DNA from: Chrysomallon squamiferum
Taxonomy: Eukaryota > Mollusca > Gastropoda > Neomphalida > Peltospiridae
Direction: 5' to 3'
NCBI GenBank assembly: GCA_012295275.1
Contig: CM022679.1
Span: 19,654,342 to 19,718,341, forward strand
Length of the DNA: 64,000 bases
Of this stretch, positions 13,633 through 27,331 are shown piece after piece. The notes below the pieces were generated by a model. That model saw only the letters and a list, made by a program, of their open reading frames with translations, ran no database searches and was not told the DNA's origin. The position numbers and the translations under genes are program-made. Numbering within the stretch: position 1 is the stretch's first letter; the number at the start of each line of letters is the position of its first letter.

Positions 13633-16600
13633 AATATTCGTGTACCAGTTTATATATAATAGATGACTTTACTGAAACAATGCAGTTTCTTTCAACTTTT
13701 TTTAAGTGTTCATGTCCTGTTTGTTTTAGTTTTGAAAAAGTACTGGCAGTTTTTGACATGTTTGTGTTGAATTTCGAACCTAATTCTTCCAGATCAAAAT
13801 AAACTGTCCATTTTTCAGTTATTTATGTTTTATGTTACTGTCACTGATTTTTTTCTTTTCTCCTTTTAAGGAAGTTACCATTGACATAAAGAAATTCTAT
13901 TGGCTTCATGTCATTGTAAATCATACCTAGGTCCCTGACTGTGATAAAATACAATTTAAGTTTGTGGCTTTTTTTTCTAGTGTATTGTTTCTGCTCAAGA
14001 CATGGGAAATCCCAAACTGACTGCTAAAAACTCAGCTGCTGTGTCAATCAAAGTTGTGCGTAACACTGCCCCAAATTTCATCAGTGACCCATACCATGTG
14101 GTCATACAGAGAGACATAAAGAACAGTGAAATTGTTGGTGTTTTCACAGTTCGAGACCATGACAGAGATGTAAGATGAGATTTCAGTTATTTTGAAATTC
14201 AGTAAACAAATTAATGAAGAGAAAGTAAAGTATATTGGTGAGGTCTCTTTATTTCACCCATACAGAATAATAATTAACAATACTAATAATTTAAATATAA
14301 ACAAATAAATAAAATGAAAGCAAGATATAACCCCAAAAAGGCTTTCTAATGAAGTTCTTGTGTCTAGATTTAAAAATCAGTATGTAAATTACTTTATTTT
14401 TAACTATAGCAGTCTTTCAGTTTAACTATACAATATAAACTGTCTGAACATAAGAACATTCAATTTTTAAATAGTATCCTTCACATTATAATTTTCAACC
14501 AGAAGTGATATTTAAAAAACTGAAAGTAATTTAGAACTTCTTGTTTTGCAGTATCCATTTAACAATTTAACATACAGCATGATTGGAGATGGAAAAGCTC
14601 CAGCCTTGTTTGAAATCCAAGGCAACAATGAAGTGATTGTCAAAAATGCAAATTCCCTGGCTCAAGACACTGAAATGAATTACACTGTAAGTTTCTGTTA
14701 CTAGACTTAAGAATTGAATATAATGTGTAATAATAAGTTTTAACTTTATTGTTATGTTTTGTATTTTCAGGAAAATTATTATTTTTATACATAAAAAAAC
14801 AACATATTGTATAAGATTTTATTTAAATTATATTAAATTTTTTAGATTGCCTTACACAACTGTTTATTGCCTATACTGAGAGGCATGGCACATATTGTTA
14901 TTTTGTTTTTAACTCAGTTAATCATTTAAAAAACAAAAACTATTTTGGCCATTTATAAATAGGAATTGTAAATAACGCAATTTTTATTAAAAATTCACAA
15001 TTCATAAAGTTATTTCAAGTCAACATTAACTATCTATGTAATGTCAGTTATAGAAATCACCTGAAGTATCTAATAATCTGTGGCTGTAAGATTTTTCTTG
15101 TTTTCTCAGGTAAGACTGCATGTTAAAGATGGTGGAAGGACATCACTGTATGACACAGCAGTGATGAAGATCACTGTACAAAGGAACCTACAAGATCCAG
15201 TGTTTGAAAACAGCTTTACTGAGTTAAACATAACAGAAGACTTTGTCATCAATGGAATAATCACAACAGTCACAGCAAGAGACTCTGACCCAATGGTGTG
15301 TTTAATTTATTTCATTTGTTAAATATCTGAATATATTTTCCATACTTCTTTATGATTTCTAAAAAATTGTTTATATTCAATAATCTTTGTTGATGCTACC
15401 TTATCTAACTGTATTGAATTTTTAATAAGAATATGAAATTGGGGAGGAAAATAATATATATATTTGTGTGAAATAAAATATTTAAAAAACTATAATCTAT
15501 AAAATAACTGTTGCTTTTTTGGCATGGATAGTAAAATATATAGATGGGTATTTAGATAGGAAATAATTTATAAAATTACTATTAATAAACATAAATTGTT
15601 TATTAACATTGTACAAAATGGTTATTTGCAAGAATATAAAATAAAATAAAAATTTATTTTTAATGTAAGAATTATTTAATTTAGCCTCCAGCCAATGAGA
15701 TCTTGTATTTACCTGAAGATCCAACAAGCCAGGCTGCTCAGTATTTCTACATCAGTCCAAACACAGGGGAAATTCGACTTCAGAAATCATTGCAGGGAGA
15801 AACCATGAGACACCTAGATGTATGTATGATTGTTTCACATTTCCAAAGTAAAAGTCAAATGAAGTTGTTAATATGAAAAGTGCAGTTTACACCTACTGTG
15901 GTCCAGGAACAATTTCACTGGCTGCAGCTCTGTATCTCAATTCACTAAATATAAGAATGATGTCTCAAAGCTAAATTTTTTTAAATACACCACAGTAAAG
16001 TTTCATAAATACTATGTATTTTATGTTTGATGCTGAATGTAAGAGACATTTTACTGAGTTGTAAATGTGTTTGTAGCTGCTGGTTGTAGCAACAGACAGG
16101 GGTGTTCCAGCACGCAGCACTCAGGCCACTGTCAGAGTGAAAGTTATACGTGACACCGAGACACTCAGCTTTAATCTACCTCGCTATGACATCACCATAT
16201 CGGAAAACAAACCAGTTGGAGAAAATGTCATTCTGGTCGCTGCGTCACCAGGGGTATGTTTGAAATGTTTTTATCTCAACTTTACATATCCTCTTTGTAC
16301 TGATTGTCTGTTGTAGTTCAAATATATAAATAACAGCTTTAGGATGTACTTAGATTCTGTTTTCAATTACTTGCTTTATATTTTCAAAGTCAAAGTTGGA
16401 AGATCAACTACTGAGCATTTATTGATGAAGAAAAATGCATCATATTGGAATTTACTTTTCTTTTGAGCATATATAAGTCAAATGATACAAAGCTGAGGAA
16501 TTCTGATGACAGGTTGAATAATAGATTTTCCTTACAAAAAGCTTTTTCCAAAATATTAAATTAATTTTAAAAGTACATTTGATGTATTATTTTGGGAGTT

Positions 16601-19600
16601 ACTTTGTTTTATTGCTTTTATTAAAGCCTGGAATATCTTATCACATTGGTGGCTACAGTGACAGTGCAGACTGGTTTAGTTTAGACAGCAGTCTGGGCTG
16701 GGTAGCAGTGAAAAAAGACCTTCGTGCTGACATTGCCAAACGAAAGATTTACAAGGTGAGACTTATTTATCTTTGTTTCATTCCTGCTCTATATATTTAA
16801 CCAGATTTCAGATTTTTGAACAATTTACATTTTCAAAATTCTTTTTAAACCTGTAATTCATTAATTTGTGAGCCTCGTGTTTACCGTGAAACTATTATAT
16901 TATCTTTTGTGTGTATGTGTGTGTGTCATATGTAACAGCAACTGAATCTGTAGTAACTAAATTATGAACCAGGTATAAAAAGGTATAAAACCAATAATTA
17001 GTGAAAACAATAAATAGATTTTATTTTATTTTATTTAAGTTATTTGTTTGTTTTCAGCTCAAGATTTATGCAGAGAAGAAGTTTACAGTTAATGCACAGA
17101 AAATATTTACTAATGTGACTATCCATGTGAGAAGGAATGAAAATGCTCCTAGATTCACATCTGCAGGAAATATTTACAAAGTAACAGTGGATGAAAATAC
17201 AGCCATTGGATCAAGTATTGTACAAGCTAATGCCACTGATGATGATGGTGTAAGTTTATTTAGTAAATAATCATTATTTTTATTATTTATTTGTTATATA
17301 ATGGAAATGTTCTTCTGTAGATGAAATTATAATTCATGTTAAAATATTTTTGATGAACATTTTTTTAACCCTCATTTATATCCATATATAATTGAATACA
17401 TAGTACAATTCAGTTTACATGCTATTATAAATTAAACAAACCTTTGGTTTAACTGAGATTGGTAACTTAAGGAGAACTGAACTACTTTTTTCTTGTTCAC
17501 ATTGATTATTGTGAATCCTTTCAAGTCATAATATTTCACTAGGCTACAGAAATAACTTTCTGATCTGTATAAAAGTTGCTTAAAAGTATTTATTTATGAA
17601 CTGTATAAAAATTAATTTGCATGCAGGATCTTCTGAGATATGAGTTTATGAAAGAGATCCCAGGTGTCACTGACTTGTTTTATCTGAATCCTCCCACCGG
17701 ACTTCTTCAACTCACCAAGCCTCTTCTAGACATCAAACAAAACATTCTCAAAGTGAGTACTTACTTCAACAAAAATATTCTAATATGTATATATATATAT
17801 TATGATTATTTAAACTTTCAAAATTGATAGTAAATTCCTTTTGTAACATTCATTTCAATTCCTGGAATTTTGACATAACAAAAACAATTATAATAATAAT
17901 ATAAATACACACAATTGATTGTTATTTCAGTTCAGTGTGGTAGCGCGTGACCAGGCAGTGGATGAGAAGATGGCCACAGCGTCTGTTGTCATACATGTTA
18001 AAGGTGACGACTTCGATCCATACTTCATTGGTACTCCATATTCCTCTTCCATTCATTTCAACGATCCTGTGGGAACAACCGTTGTCAAAGTTGTGGCTGA
18101 TGACAATGACAAAATTGTGAGTTCTGTCTGACAACACTCTAAATTCTTACTGATTTTTAACAATAAACTGTACATTTAGGTAAACACTGATTTATTGATA
18201 AAATTGTTTTTACCGGTCTACTTTTTTATATTTATACCAGTTTATATATCATTAAATTTTTAAATATGACTTAAAATAAAAATTCTAAAATCTTTTTTCA
18301 TTTATTAATACATTAAGTTTTGTTCAGTTGAGTCCATATTTTCATATTTTCATTCAGTGCAGATGTTTATTTATTTATTGATCTAATATTTACTTTATAA
18401 TCAATATAAATATTTTAATTAAGAATTCTTGCTTACTAATATTATTCATAAATGGTATTGGTATGCTAAATATTGATTAAAAAATTTTGAAAATGAGAAC
18501 ATCCAAAGAAATCTTTCTTACTAGCAGATTACTGAATTCACTGTAACTTTCCATAAATGAATTCTTGTATTTACACCAGGGTAAAATGTTGTTTGAAACT
18601 AGTGGTGAATATCTGGCAGCACCAGGATACTTCACTGTGGACAAAGAGACAGGAGAAATAATTCTACTTGCTTCAGTGGCTTCTGATCCTACAATGAGTT
18701 TCACTGTAAGCAAAGAGAGACATTCAACAAAATGAAATAAATAAGTAAAAATACTAGTTCCACTTTTACCCAGATAAAACAATTGTAAATGTATTGTTTT
18801 GCTTTATGAACAATATCTTAATCAGCTATAATTTAAGTCATTTCAGAGCTTTCTTGAATGAAGAAATAAAACTGCATAACTAATACATGAAATTATCATA
18901 TTTTAAAGTGTTTTTTTTTCACAATTTTTGTTTTTATTTAAATTAGCTTGGGTTAATCACATATGATTCAGCACGACCAAGACGGACCACATCAACCAAT
19001 GTGACTATCAGTGTAAACCGAAACCCAAACCCTCCTCAGTTTGTCCACATTAACTACAAACAGACAATACTGGAAACCTTTGATCTTGGAGTCAGCATTG
19101 TGACACTGAAAGCAACAGATGCTGATCAGGTTTGCAGATTTTTGTCTTTAAAATGGTATTGATATGGAACAAAAGTTCATGTTTTTATATAAGTGGCTTT
19201 TGAGCACATGATTTTATTTCTCATCTGAAATTTATGAGAATGTAAATATTCTGAAAGATGGAAAAAATGATACATATGTGGTTGACTAAATCTAGATATC
19301 TAAATATTGTCTTTGAATTTTACTTAAGAAATGATGAACTTTATAATAACCTTATCACCATTTTATATATTTCCAGATGTTAACATTATTCATTTTGAAA
19401 CCTTTGATAATACTAAAGTGTAATAAATTATAAAAAGGATAAATGAAAGCTGGCATTTTACTAAAATGTAAGTATCTGTAGTAGACTAAGAATGTGACAG
19501 CTCTACACTGATTTCAGGTGTATTTTAACCGACATACTTGTCCTGCCTATTCAGTAATGTTTCATATGTATTAATTTTAAATTTTAAATAAACATTAATG

Positions 19601-20676
19601 ATTTAGTGGCATTGTTGTGGTTTTTATCACTGCAATGAATTTTTTTAATATTGTTTCAAATGTCTTATTCTTTCAGCATAAAATAGAATTTACACTGGAG
19701 AGTGCTGATCCACTAAGCTGCAAGGAATTTTTTATGATATATTCCACAACTGGCCAGATTGTGTTGATTCACCCACTCACCCAGTCTGTCTTCACGGGCT
19801 GCAGGGTAATACTAACATTTCACAGTGTTCTTTAGTTTATAAAATTATGGTTAATTTATATATATATTTTTAAGTTAATAGTATTTTTATATATCAAATT
19901 TCAAACAGACACTTTAGATAAAATCAGATGCAAATGCTTAAAAAAAAATTATATATATGTGTATATAGCTTTATTTTTTTAATTTTTTTTAAATTAAAAT
20001 ATTTTCATCTCTTACAAGAAGATAAAATACACAGTTATGTTTAAAAGAAATCATTTTATAAAAAAAAATCATAAGTAATTACCTTGCCAAAATTCATTAT
20101 TTTTTGTCTATAGCATGTTTAGAGGCACAGTATAGTTCATGCTACCTTAGGTAACAAACAACCCATTGAAATGTATGTTTAATCTGATTCAGGAACTTTT
20201 AATGTATGTTTGTCCTTCTTTCTATGAAAATATTTGAAAACTCACTTATTTTTTACTGTGTCAATTAATATAACAAATTGTTATGGTTGGTTTTACCCTT
20301 AGATGAACCATATTGCAACATTATAAGTAAACTATTATTTTATAGCATATTTCTTATTCCATGAAAATAATGTTCATTCTTATGTAAAGTAGATAAAATA
20401 TTTCAATTTTATATGATATTTCAAACATAGATAACTAAATGTCAGTACATACTGGTTATTTTTCAGTTCACTGCTGCTGCCACTGATGTTGCTAATCCTC
20501 CCAGAAAGAGTGCAGAGCAAGCCACAGTTTTGATTTCTGTTGTGAGAAATAACTACACTCCAGTCTTTAAAGGACCGTATTCCAGTGACATTCCAGAAAA
20601 CACAACACTCGGAACCTCAGTTCTCACAGTGCTGGCAGTTGATGATGATCTTGTAAGTCTGACTGAATCAGTTATG

Positions 20677-20721
<45 letters not shown>

Positions 20722-23700
20722 AGCTATGCTAAGTGTCCCAAATTTCTAACCTCACAGGACATGTATTTAACCATTTTTATTTAGCAGATCAGTAGCACAG
20801 AACCATACAAGTACAGAATTGGCACCAAATGATAATGTAGCAAAAGAATTTGAAGCTATAAAAACAAACACTTCCATTCTTAGAAATGTGCAAATGTTTT
20901 GCAGTGAAAGCATTAGAAAATGTACAGAAGTAAATGGAAGTCATTTTGTAACTCAAAAACTAACTGATACTTGATAAATTAAATAAAAACGTCATAGAAG
21001 TTTATACTTTTTCTGTTCTTTTGTGAACACACAGATATAGATGCATATAAAATGAATGTAATAGTGGGCCAATCAATGTGTGTCTTTCAGATAGTTTTCA
21101 CTGCTAATTTCACATTTCAGGAATCTAACTTCTCCACTGTCACATATCAGCTGATTGGAGATGACAGCACACTTGACTTTTTCATCATTGATTCTCAAAA
21201 TGGAAACATCTACGTCAACAACGATCTCACGCAAGAAAATATTAATTCTTATGTGGTAAGTGAACTACTTTTTTAACTGCTCTGAATACAACACAGTAAA
21301 AGTTTTTATGTTAACATTCAAATTAATCTTAGTTTTGTGTTATTATTACATTTTTATTCTGATTCTCAGATGAAATTGGTATTAGTGTTTTATCTCTCGA
21401 TTAAATCCAGGCTAGAATTGTAGCCTATGATGGGGGTTCTCCTGCAAAGAGTGCCACAGTGACTGCTGTGTTAAACATTGTGAGAAACCTCAACAGTCCT
21501 GTCTTCAAGCAGCACTTTTACAACCTGACTGTATTTGAGACTCACCCTCTGAGAAAAGTTGTGACACAAGTTGAAGCTACAGACAGAGACAGACAGGTAA
21601 CACTGAGTGTTCAAACAGTGACTTGTACGCAGTTATACAATATATGCCTGAGAAATTGAATTTTAATTGTTGTTTGATTTATTTATTTATTTATTATTAA
21701 TATTATTTAATTAATTAATCAGTTTATTTATTTATTTAATTAATTTTTTTTGTTGTTGTTGTTGGGTTATTGTTGTTTTTTAATTTATGTTTGATAAAGT
21801 ACATAACTATGTGTATCTGTTAATTTAAATGTACATTTATGTTCTGTATATGTGTTCTCAATTGAACAAAATAATGATTAAATCAAATAAATTGTCTTTA
21901 ATTTAAATCTGTTGTTTTTTCTACTTACTAAATCTATTTAATATATGTATTTTTATATATAATCTTTTGTTAAATAATTTGGCAGTTATAAGAAATATAT
22001 CTGACCAGAAATTCTTATTAATGATAGAAAATAAAAGAAGTGTATTACATAAGCAGTTAATTAATACAGGGTCCATGGAGCAATGTGAAATATCAGATGA
22101 TAGATACATCACTAGGAAGTATAGCTAACACTTACTTCAGAATAGACTCAGCAACAGGAAAAATCTTTGTCCGAATCCCACTCACTGAAGATGGATCTGA
22201 TCAGCAGATATTTGAGGTTTTGTTTTGTAGTCTTTATTATTCTTTGTGTGCGTGTAGGTGTGTTCATGTGTCTTTGTGTGTGTGTGTGTGTGTGTTGTGT
22301 GTGTATGCGTGTCTGAGAAAGACAGAGAGATGTATTTTTTTATGTTTATGTTTGAGTGTGATAAAGAAAGAGATACTGGGAAGAAAAAGTTAAGAAAAAC
22401 TACATATTGAATAATTTGATGTTAAACACCATATATTTTTCATTCATTCACATTGTTACAAATTATTATTTATAAAAAAAATTAAAACAAATCAGCAGTA
22501 ATGTTGTATTTTGTACAATATGTTAACTATAGCTTAAATGTTAAATTGTTCAGTAAAAAAATTACAGTGCTTTTATAATAAATATAACTTTACACGTTAT
22601 TTCTTATTAGGATTCTGTTAAGTACATACAGCTTGAGATGCAAATAATTATATATGTTAGAATCCATATTGACAAACTCAACTTTTTATTTCTGCTTTCA
22701 TACCAGTTTGGTGTTCAAGCCCAGGATGATGTCAGCCCTCCTCAAACATCTGATCCAAATGCTAAAGTGGTCATCACAGTGATCAGAAACTTAAAAGCAC
22801 CTCATTTTGAAGGATTTCCCTACCAGGCCACCATTTCTTTCAAATCCCCAGTCGACTCCTCTGTGTTTACAGTCACAGCTACTGATTTGGACACAGAGGT
22901 AAGCACTCAGAGCTTTATCATATTTAGCATCTGCTTCAGATATTTATTGTTATGTGTTTCTCCAGTTTCTCATTAACCATAAAGCAAAATTATTTCTCGT
23001 ATTTTCCACTAATACTACAGTTGAAACTCACAAAGGTATCACATCATGTACGTAAAACACTTTCTTCTGTCTTATACTAACATTACTGTTGAAGGGTTTT
23101 ACTGAGATTATATTCCATTTTGTATTGAAATTATTTGAGTTTGTAAAGTTTATTTCTAATGCAAAAGTGATAGATAACATATTTTTTATCTTTACAAATA
23201 ATTTTTTCTAACATTTAAAAAACATTCTTTAAATACTTTCTGCTGTGTTGTAATTTCAGGCACCATACAATGTTGTGTCATACATTTTGATTGGAGATGG
23301 GACAGCACCTCAGTTTTTTCAAGTGAACACCAACACCGGACTTATAAAAACAACATCATCTCTTGAAATGGATACAAAGGAACAGTATATTGTAAGAACT
23401 GGGTTCAATAATAAAATGATTTTTTTTTTAAATTAAACAATTAAAATTATTTTAATTCTGTAATGAAATAGTTTGTGTCAATGTTTTGGTAAATAATTAG
23501 ATGACAAAAATTTTCTAAGGAATCTTATTGTTAATGTAAGTTCAAATACATTTTTGAAGAAATATAATGATGTTTTATTTTATATATAATTATATAATAA
23601 ATGTAATTTTATACTTTACCATTAGAAATGTTAACTATAAAGAATATTTTTATTTTAAAAGCTGCGCTTGATAGCAAGGGATGGTGGGTTTCCACATCTG

Positions 23701-25537
23701 GAAGACACTGCCACTGTTGTAGTTGATGTTACAAGGAATTTGTTCAAGCCAGTCATTAGATCTCATGAATACAACATTAATATACTGGAAACACAGCAGT
23801 TTGGTGTGGCTATAGTCACTATTGAAGCCAGTGACAGTGATCAAAACGTAACTGTTTATTATTATCCATTTAAAATATAAAATGTAAAACTTAATAATTA
23901 TTTAAAATAATATAACTTTTTAGACAGATATTTTTTAATATATTGTCAGATAGATATATAATAATATCTATGATGGAAACCGTAAAATAACAAATAGCCA
24001 AATGAAAATATTTATAGAATAAAGATTAAAATAACTTAATAGAACCTGACTGAATATTCTTCATAAATTATAAATATATCAGTCAATTTTTGTTAAATGT
24101 TCCTGATGTACCAATGTCAAGATAAAATTATTAAAATGAATTTATCTTTCTTTATGAAATTTTCAGCCACCATACAACAAACTAGTATACAAACTGTTAG
24201 GAAATAGTTTGTTTAAAGAATATTTCAAAATTGACCCTTACCTTGGAGACCTGTACTTGTGGAAAGATCTTACACTGACCTCTGTGGCTGACCAGTTTGA
24301 AGGTCAGGTTGAAGTGTGTGACGGTGCTGTGTCACCGCTGTGTTCAGATGTAACAGCTAACGTAACTGTAACAGTGATTCGAAATCGCCATGTACCTCAC
24401 TTCGTAAACCTGCCTTACAACCAAGACTTGCAGCAGTCGTTTGGGGTGGGAACCAGCGTACTGACAGCTACTGCCATTGATGAAGATGACCCAGTAAGAT
24501 GGGGTTTTGTACAGAAAATGTTTATTTTAAACTTTCAGATAACAAACTTTGATTTATTTCTACTGGGAAATATGTGATTTAGAAGAATGTTTGTGTCTTT
24601 ACGTGTACTTTATTAAAGGTAACACTACAAAAGACTTTAAGTTAAAAATTATTTCTGAACTTAAAATATAATATCACTGTGTAAAATATCATTATAAAAT
24701 GGAAGGGAAATTCTTCTTTGTTAATTGGCCAAGTAAAACAAATTATAAGTTATTAACCCATCTCAAATCTTTAATATTTTAAAATTAAATTAATATATTG
24801 ATTTAATTTTTAACTATTTCCTTTTCTAGACAACGCCTTTTGGGAAGATCAAATACCGTCTGATTGGAGATGGGTTTTCTCCTCACTTCTTCAATGTCAG
24901 CGAAATGAGTGGATTGGTTGAGATTAGTGAAAACTTGGCACAGACATCCATAAATGAATACCAGGTGTGGTTTTAGCTTAATATTACATCTTACTGGGCT
25001 GTATCTTGCAACTACGTATTACAAGTGAAATGAAAAATGCACCTGATTTAATACACATATTATAATTTAGTGATGTATGATAGTTTGAAACAAAACAAAC
25101 ATTAAATGTTTATGAAAAGATTTTCATGTTTGTTATCATTTTGTCAATTTTAAATTGTTGACATAATTAATAATAATTAGATCAACATTAAAATATGATT
25201 GATGCTTTTCTTTTAATACATTACTCTTCAATTACTTAATCTTATCTGCAGCTTAGAATTGAGGCTTGTGACTTAGGAAATTTGTGTAACACAACTGTAG
25301 CAACTGTTACCATAACAACAAACTTCCAGCCTCCAGTGTTTGTTCCTTCAAGATACATGGCAACTGTCTTGGAAACCATTTCACTTGGTGATGTCGTAGT
25401 TGATGTTAATGCTACTGACAGAGATCTCACTGTAAGATACTCCTGTTTTCATTACAGTTTTAAAACTATATTGAATATGAAAAGTAATATTTATAAATAT
25501 ATATTTTTGTTTATAATAAATTTATGTGTCATTTTAT

Positions 25538-25591
<54 letters not shown>

Positions 25592-27300
25592 GAGAGATAA
25601 TGTTAACTTTTTTCAAATGTTTTAGGAAAATATTTCAGTACTATTGATTACAACAAGATTTTTGTAACCATTGATTTAGTTTATTTTTGTATAAAAGCAT
25701 CCTGCTTCTAAACCTAAAACATTATCTGTATTTCAATTATATTTTAACAGAACATTATAAAGTGCTGATTTATATCTAGTAAGAAAAGAAAATTTGTAAT
25801 ATTCTGTATGTTTTTTCTATTCTAGTTATCTCAGTAGTTACCAATAGCAGTCATTTGATAATGAGTTAATAGTAGTAGTCCTCTGATAACAAATTACTAA
25901 CTGGCTGTAACACTGTGTTGTTTTTCTTGTAGTCTCCAAACAATGAAGTCAGGTATGCTATATCTGAGGGGCCAGAAGATTTAGCTTGCTTCATCATCAA
26001 CCCGGTCAGTGGCAAGATCGCAGTGCGGCAGTCTCTCTTACGTGATCCCTGTCTTGGAAACATGTACAAGGTATGTGTAAACCACATACATCTTTTCAGT
26101 GTTCAGTATTCATAAGAACATTTTATTAATAACTAACACAACTTAATTAGTTGGTTAGCTAATGAATCACTGTAGAATTAATAACTATTTTATTATCTGA
26201 ATTAAGCATTAACATTTTTAATATTTCATTAATTTGGTGTTAAAATAATATTTAATTAAAAAGAAAAAAGAAAAGGACACCTAAGAATAGTTTTTGGTTA
26301 ATTTGATTTTAAAATTAATTTTGATGTTTTTTATATGGGTTTTTGTTATTAAGTTTTATTTATTTATTTATTTGTCAGATGAAGGTTGTGGCGAGTGATC
26401 GTGGTAAATCACCACTTCGCAGTCAGCCCGCTCCAGTTGACATCTACATACAGCGCAACATCCACTCACCTGTTTTTCAAGGCCTTCCATTTGAAGTTTT
26501 AATTCGTGAAGACTTCAACAGCAGCCAAGTTGTCTATACCATTTCCGCAACCGATGCTGACACTGTGGTACAAAGAATAAATATTGCAATAACCTTCATT
26601 ATCATATTATGAAAATATTGTTACCTACATATATGAAAAATTGTAAATCAGTGAGAAAAAGATCAACTTTATAAATGCATATCTAGTAACAAAGATATAT
26701 ATTTCTGGTTGTTATTAATGTATCCAGCAGATGTTTTTATCAAAAATCATACTTCAGGCTAAATTTTAACAATTCACAGTTAACTGAAGTATGTAGTCTT
26801 GTTTCATTTTTTATATGACATATGATGATAACGTGATGAAAGCTTTGGCTTATTATATTAACTATTTTTTCTAATAATTGTTTTAAATATTTTTAACAGA
26901 GATTCTCTGTCATTCATCATAAAATAATGACTGTTTTTATTTTTGTAGGAACCATTTAATACTCTGGAGTTTGAAATGATCGGTGATGATACAGCAACCC
27001 TGTACTTCAAAATAAATCAGCTGAGCAACAACCAGGCACAGATTGTGTTGAAAGAATCAGTCCTGAATGACACAAAGTCTCAATATGTGGTACCACAGAA
27101 ACGCTTTCTTTTGTTGTGATACAACTATGTACTGATACAGCTACTTTTTGAATTTCATTTCTAATTATTTTGTAACACAGAGATTAAGTATGTTTAGAAT
27201 GCAGATTACTAGATGAATAATCTGATATTTACTGCTGTTTTTGATTTCAATGTAATATACTTTTTTAATTATTATTTTTATTTATTTATTTATTTATATT

Positions 27301-27331
<31 letters not shown>

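Noticed and set aside
17922-18137. Minus-strand frames over real exons (also 25242-25430, 33819-34004, 46986-47177, 53499-53711)
   Set aside because: Shadows of plus-strand coding exons; no independent motifs or start context.
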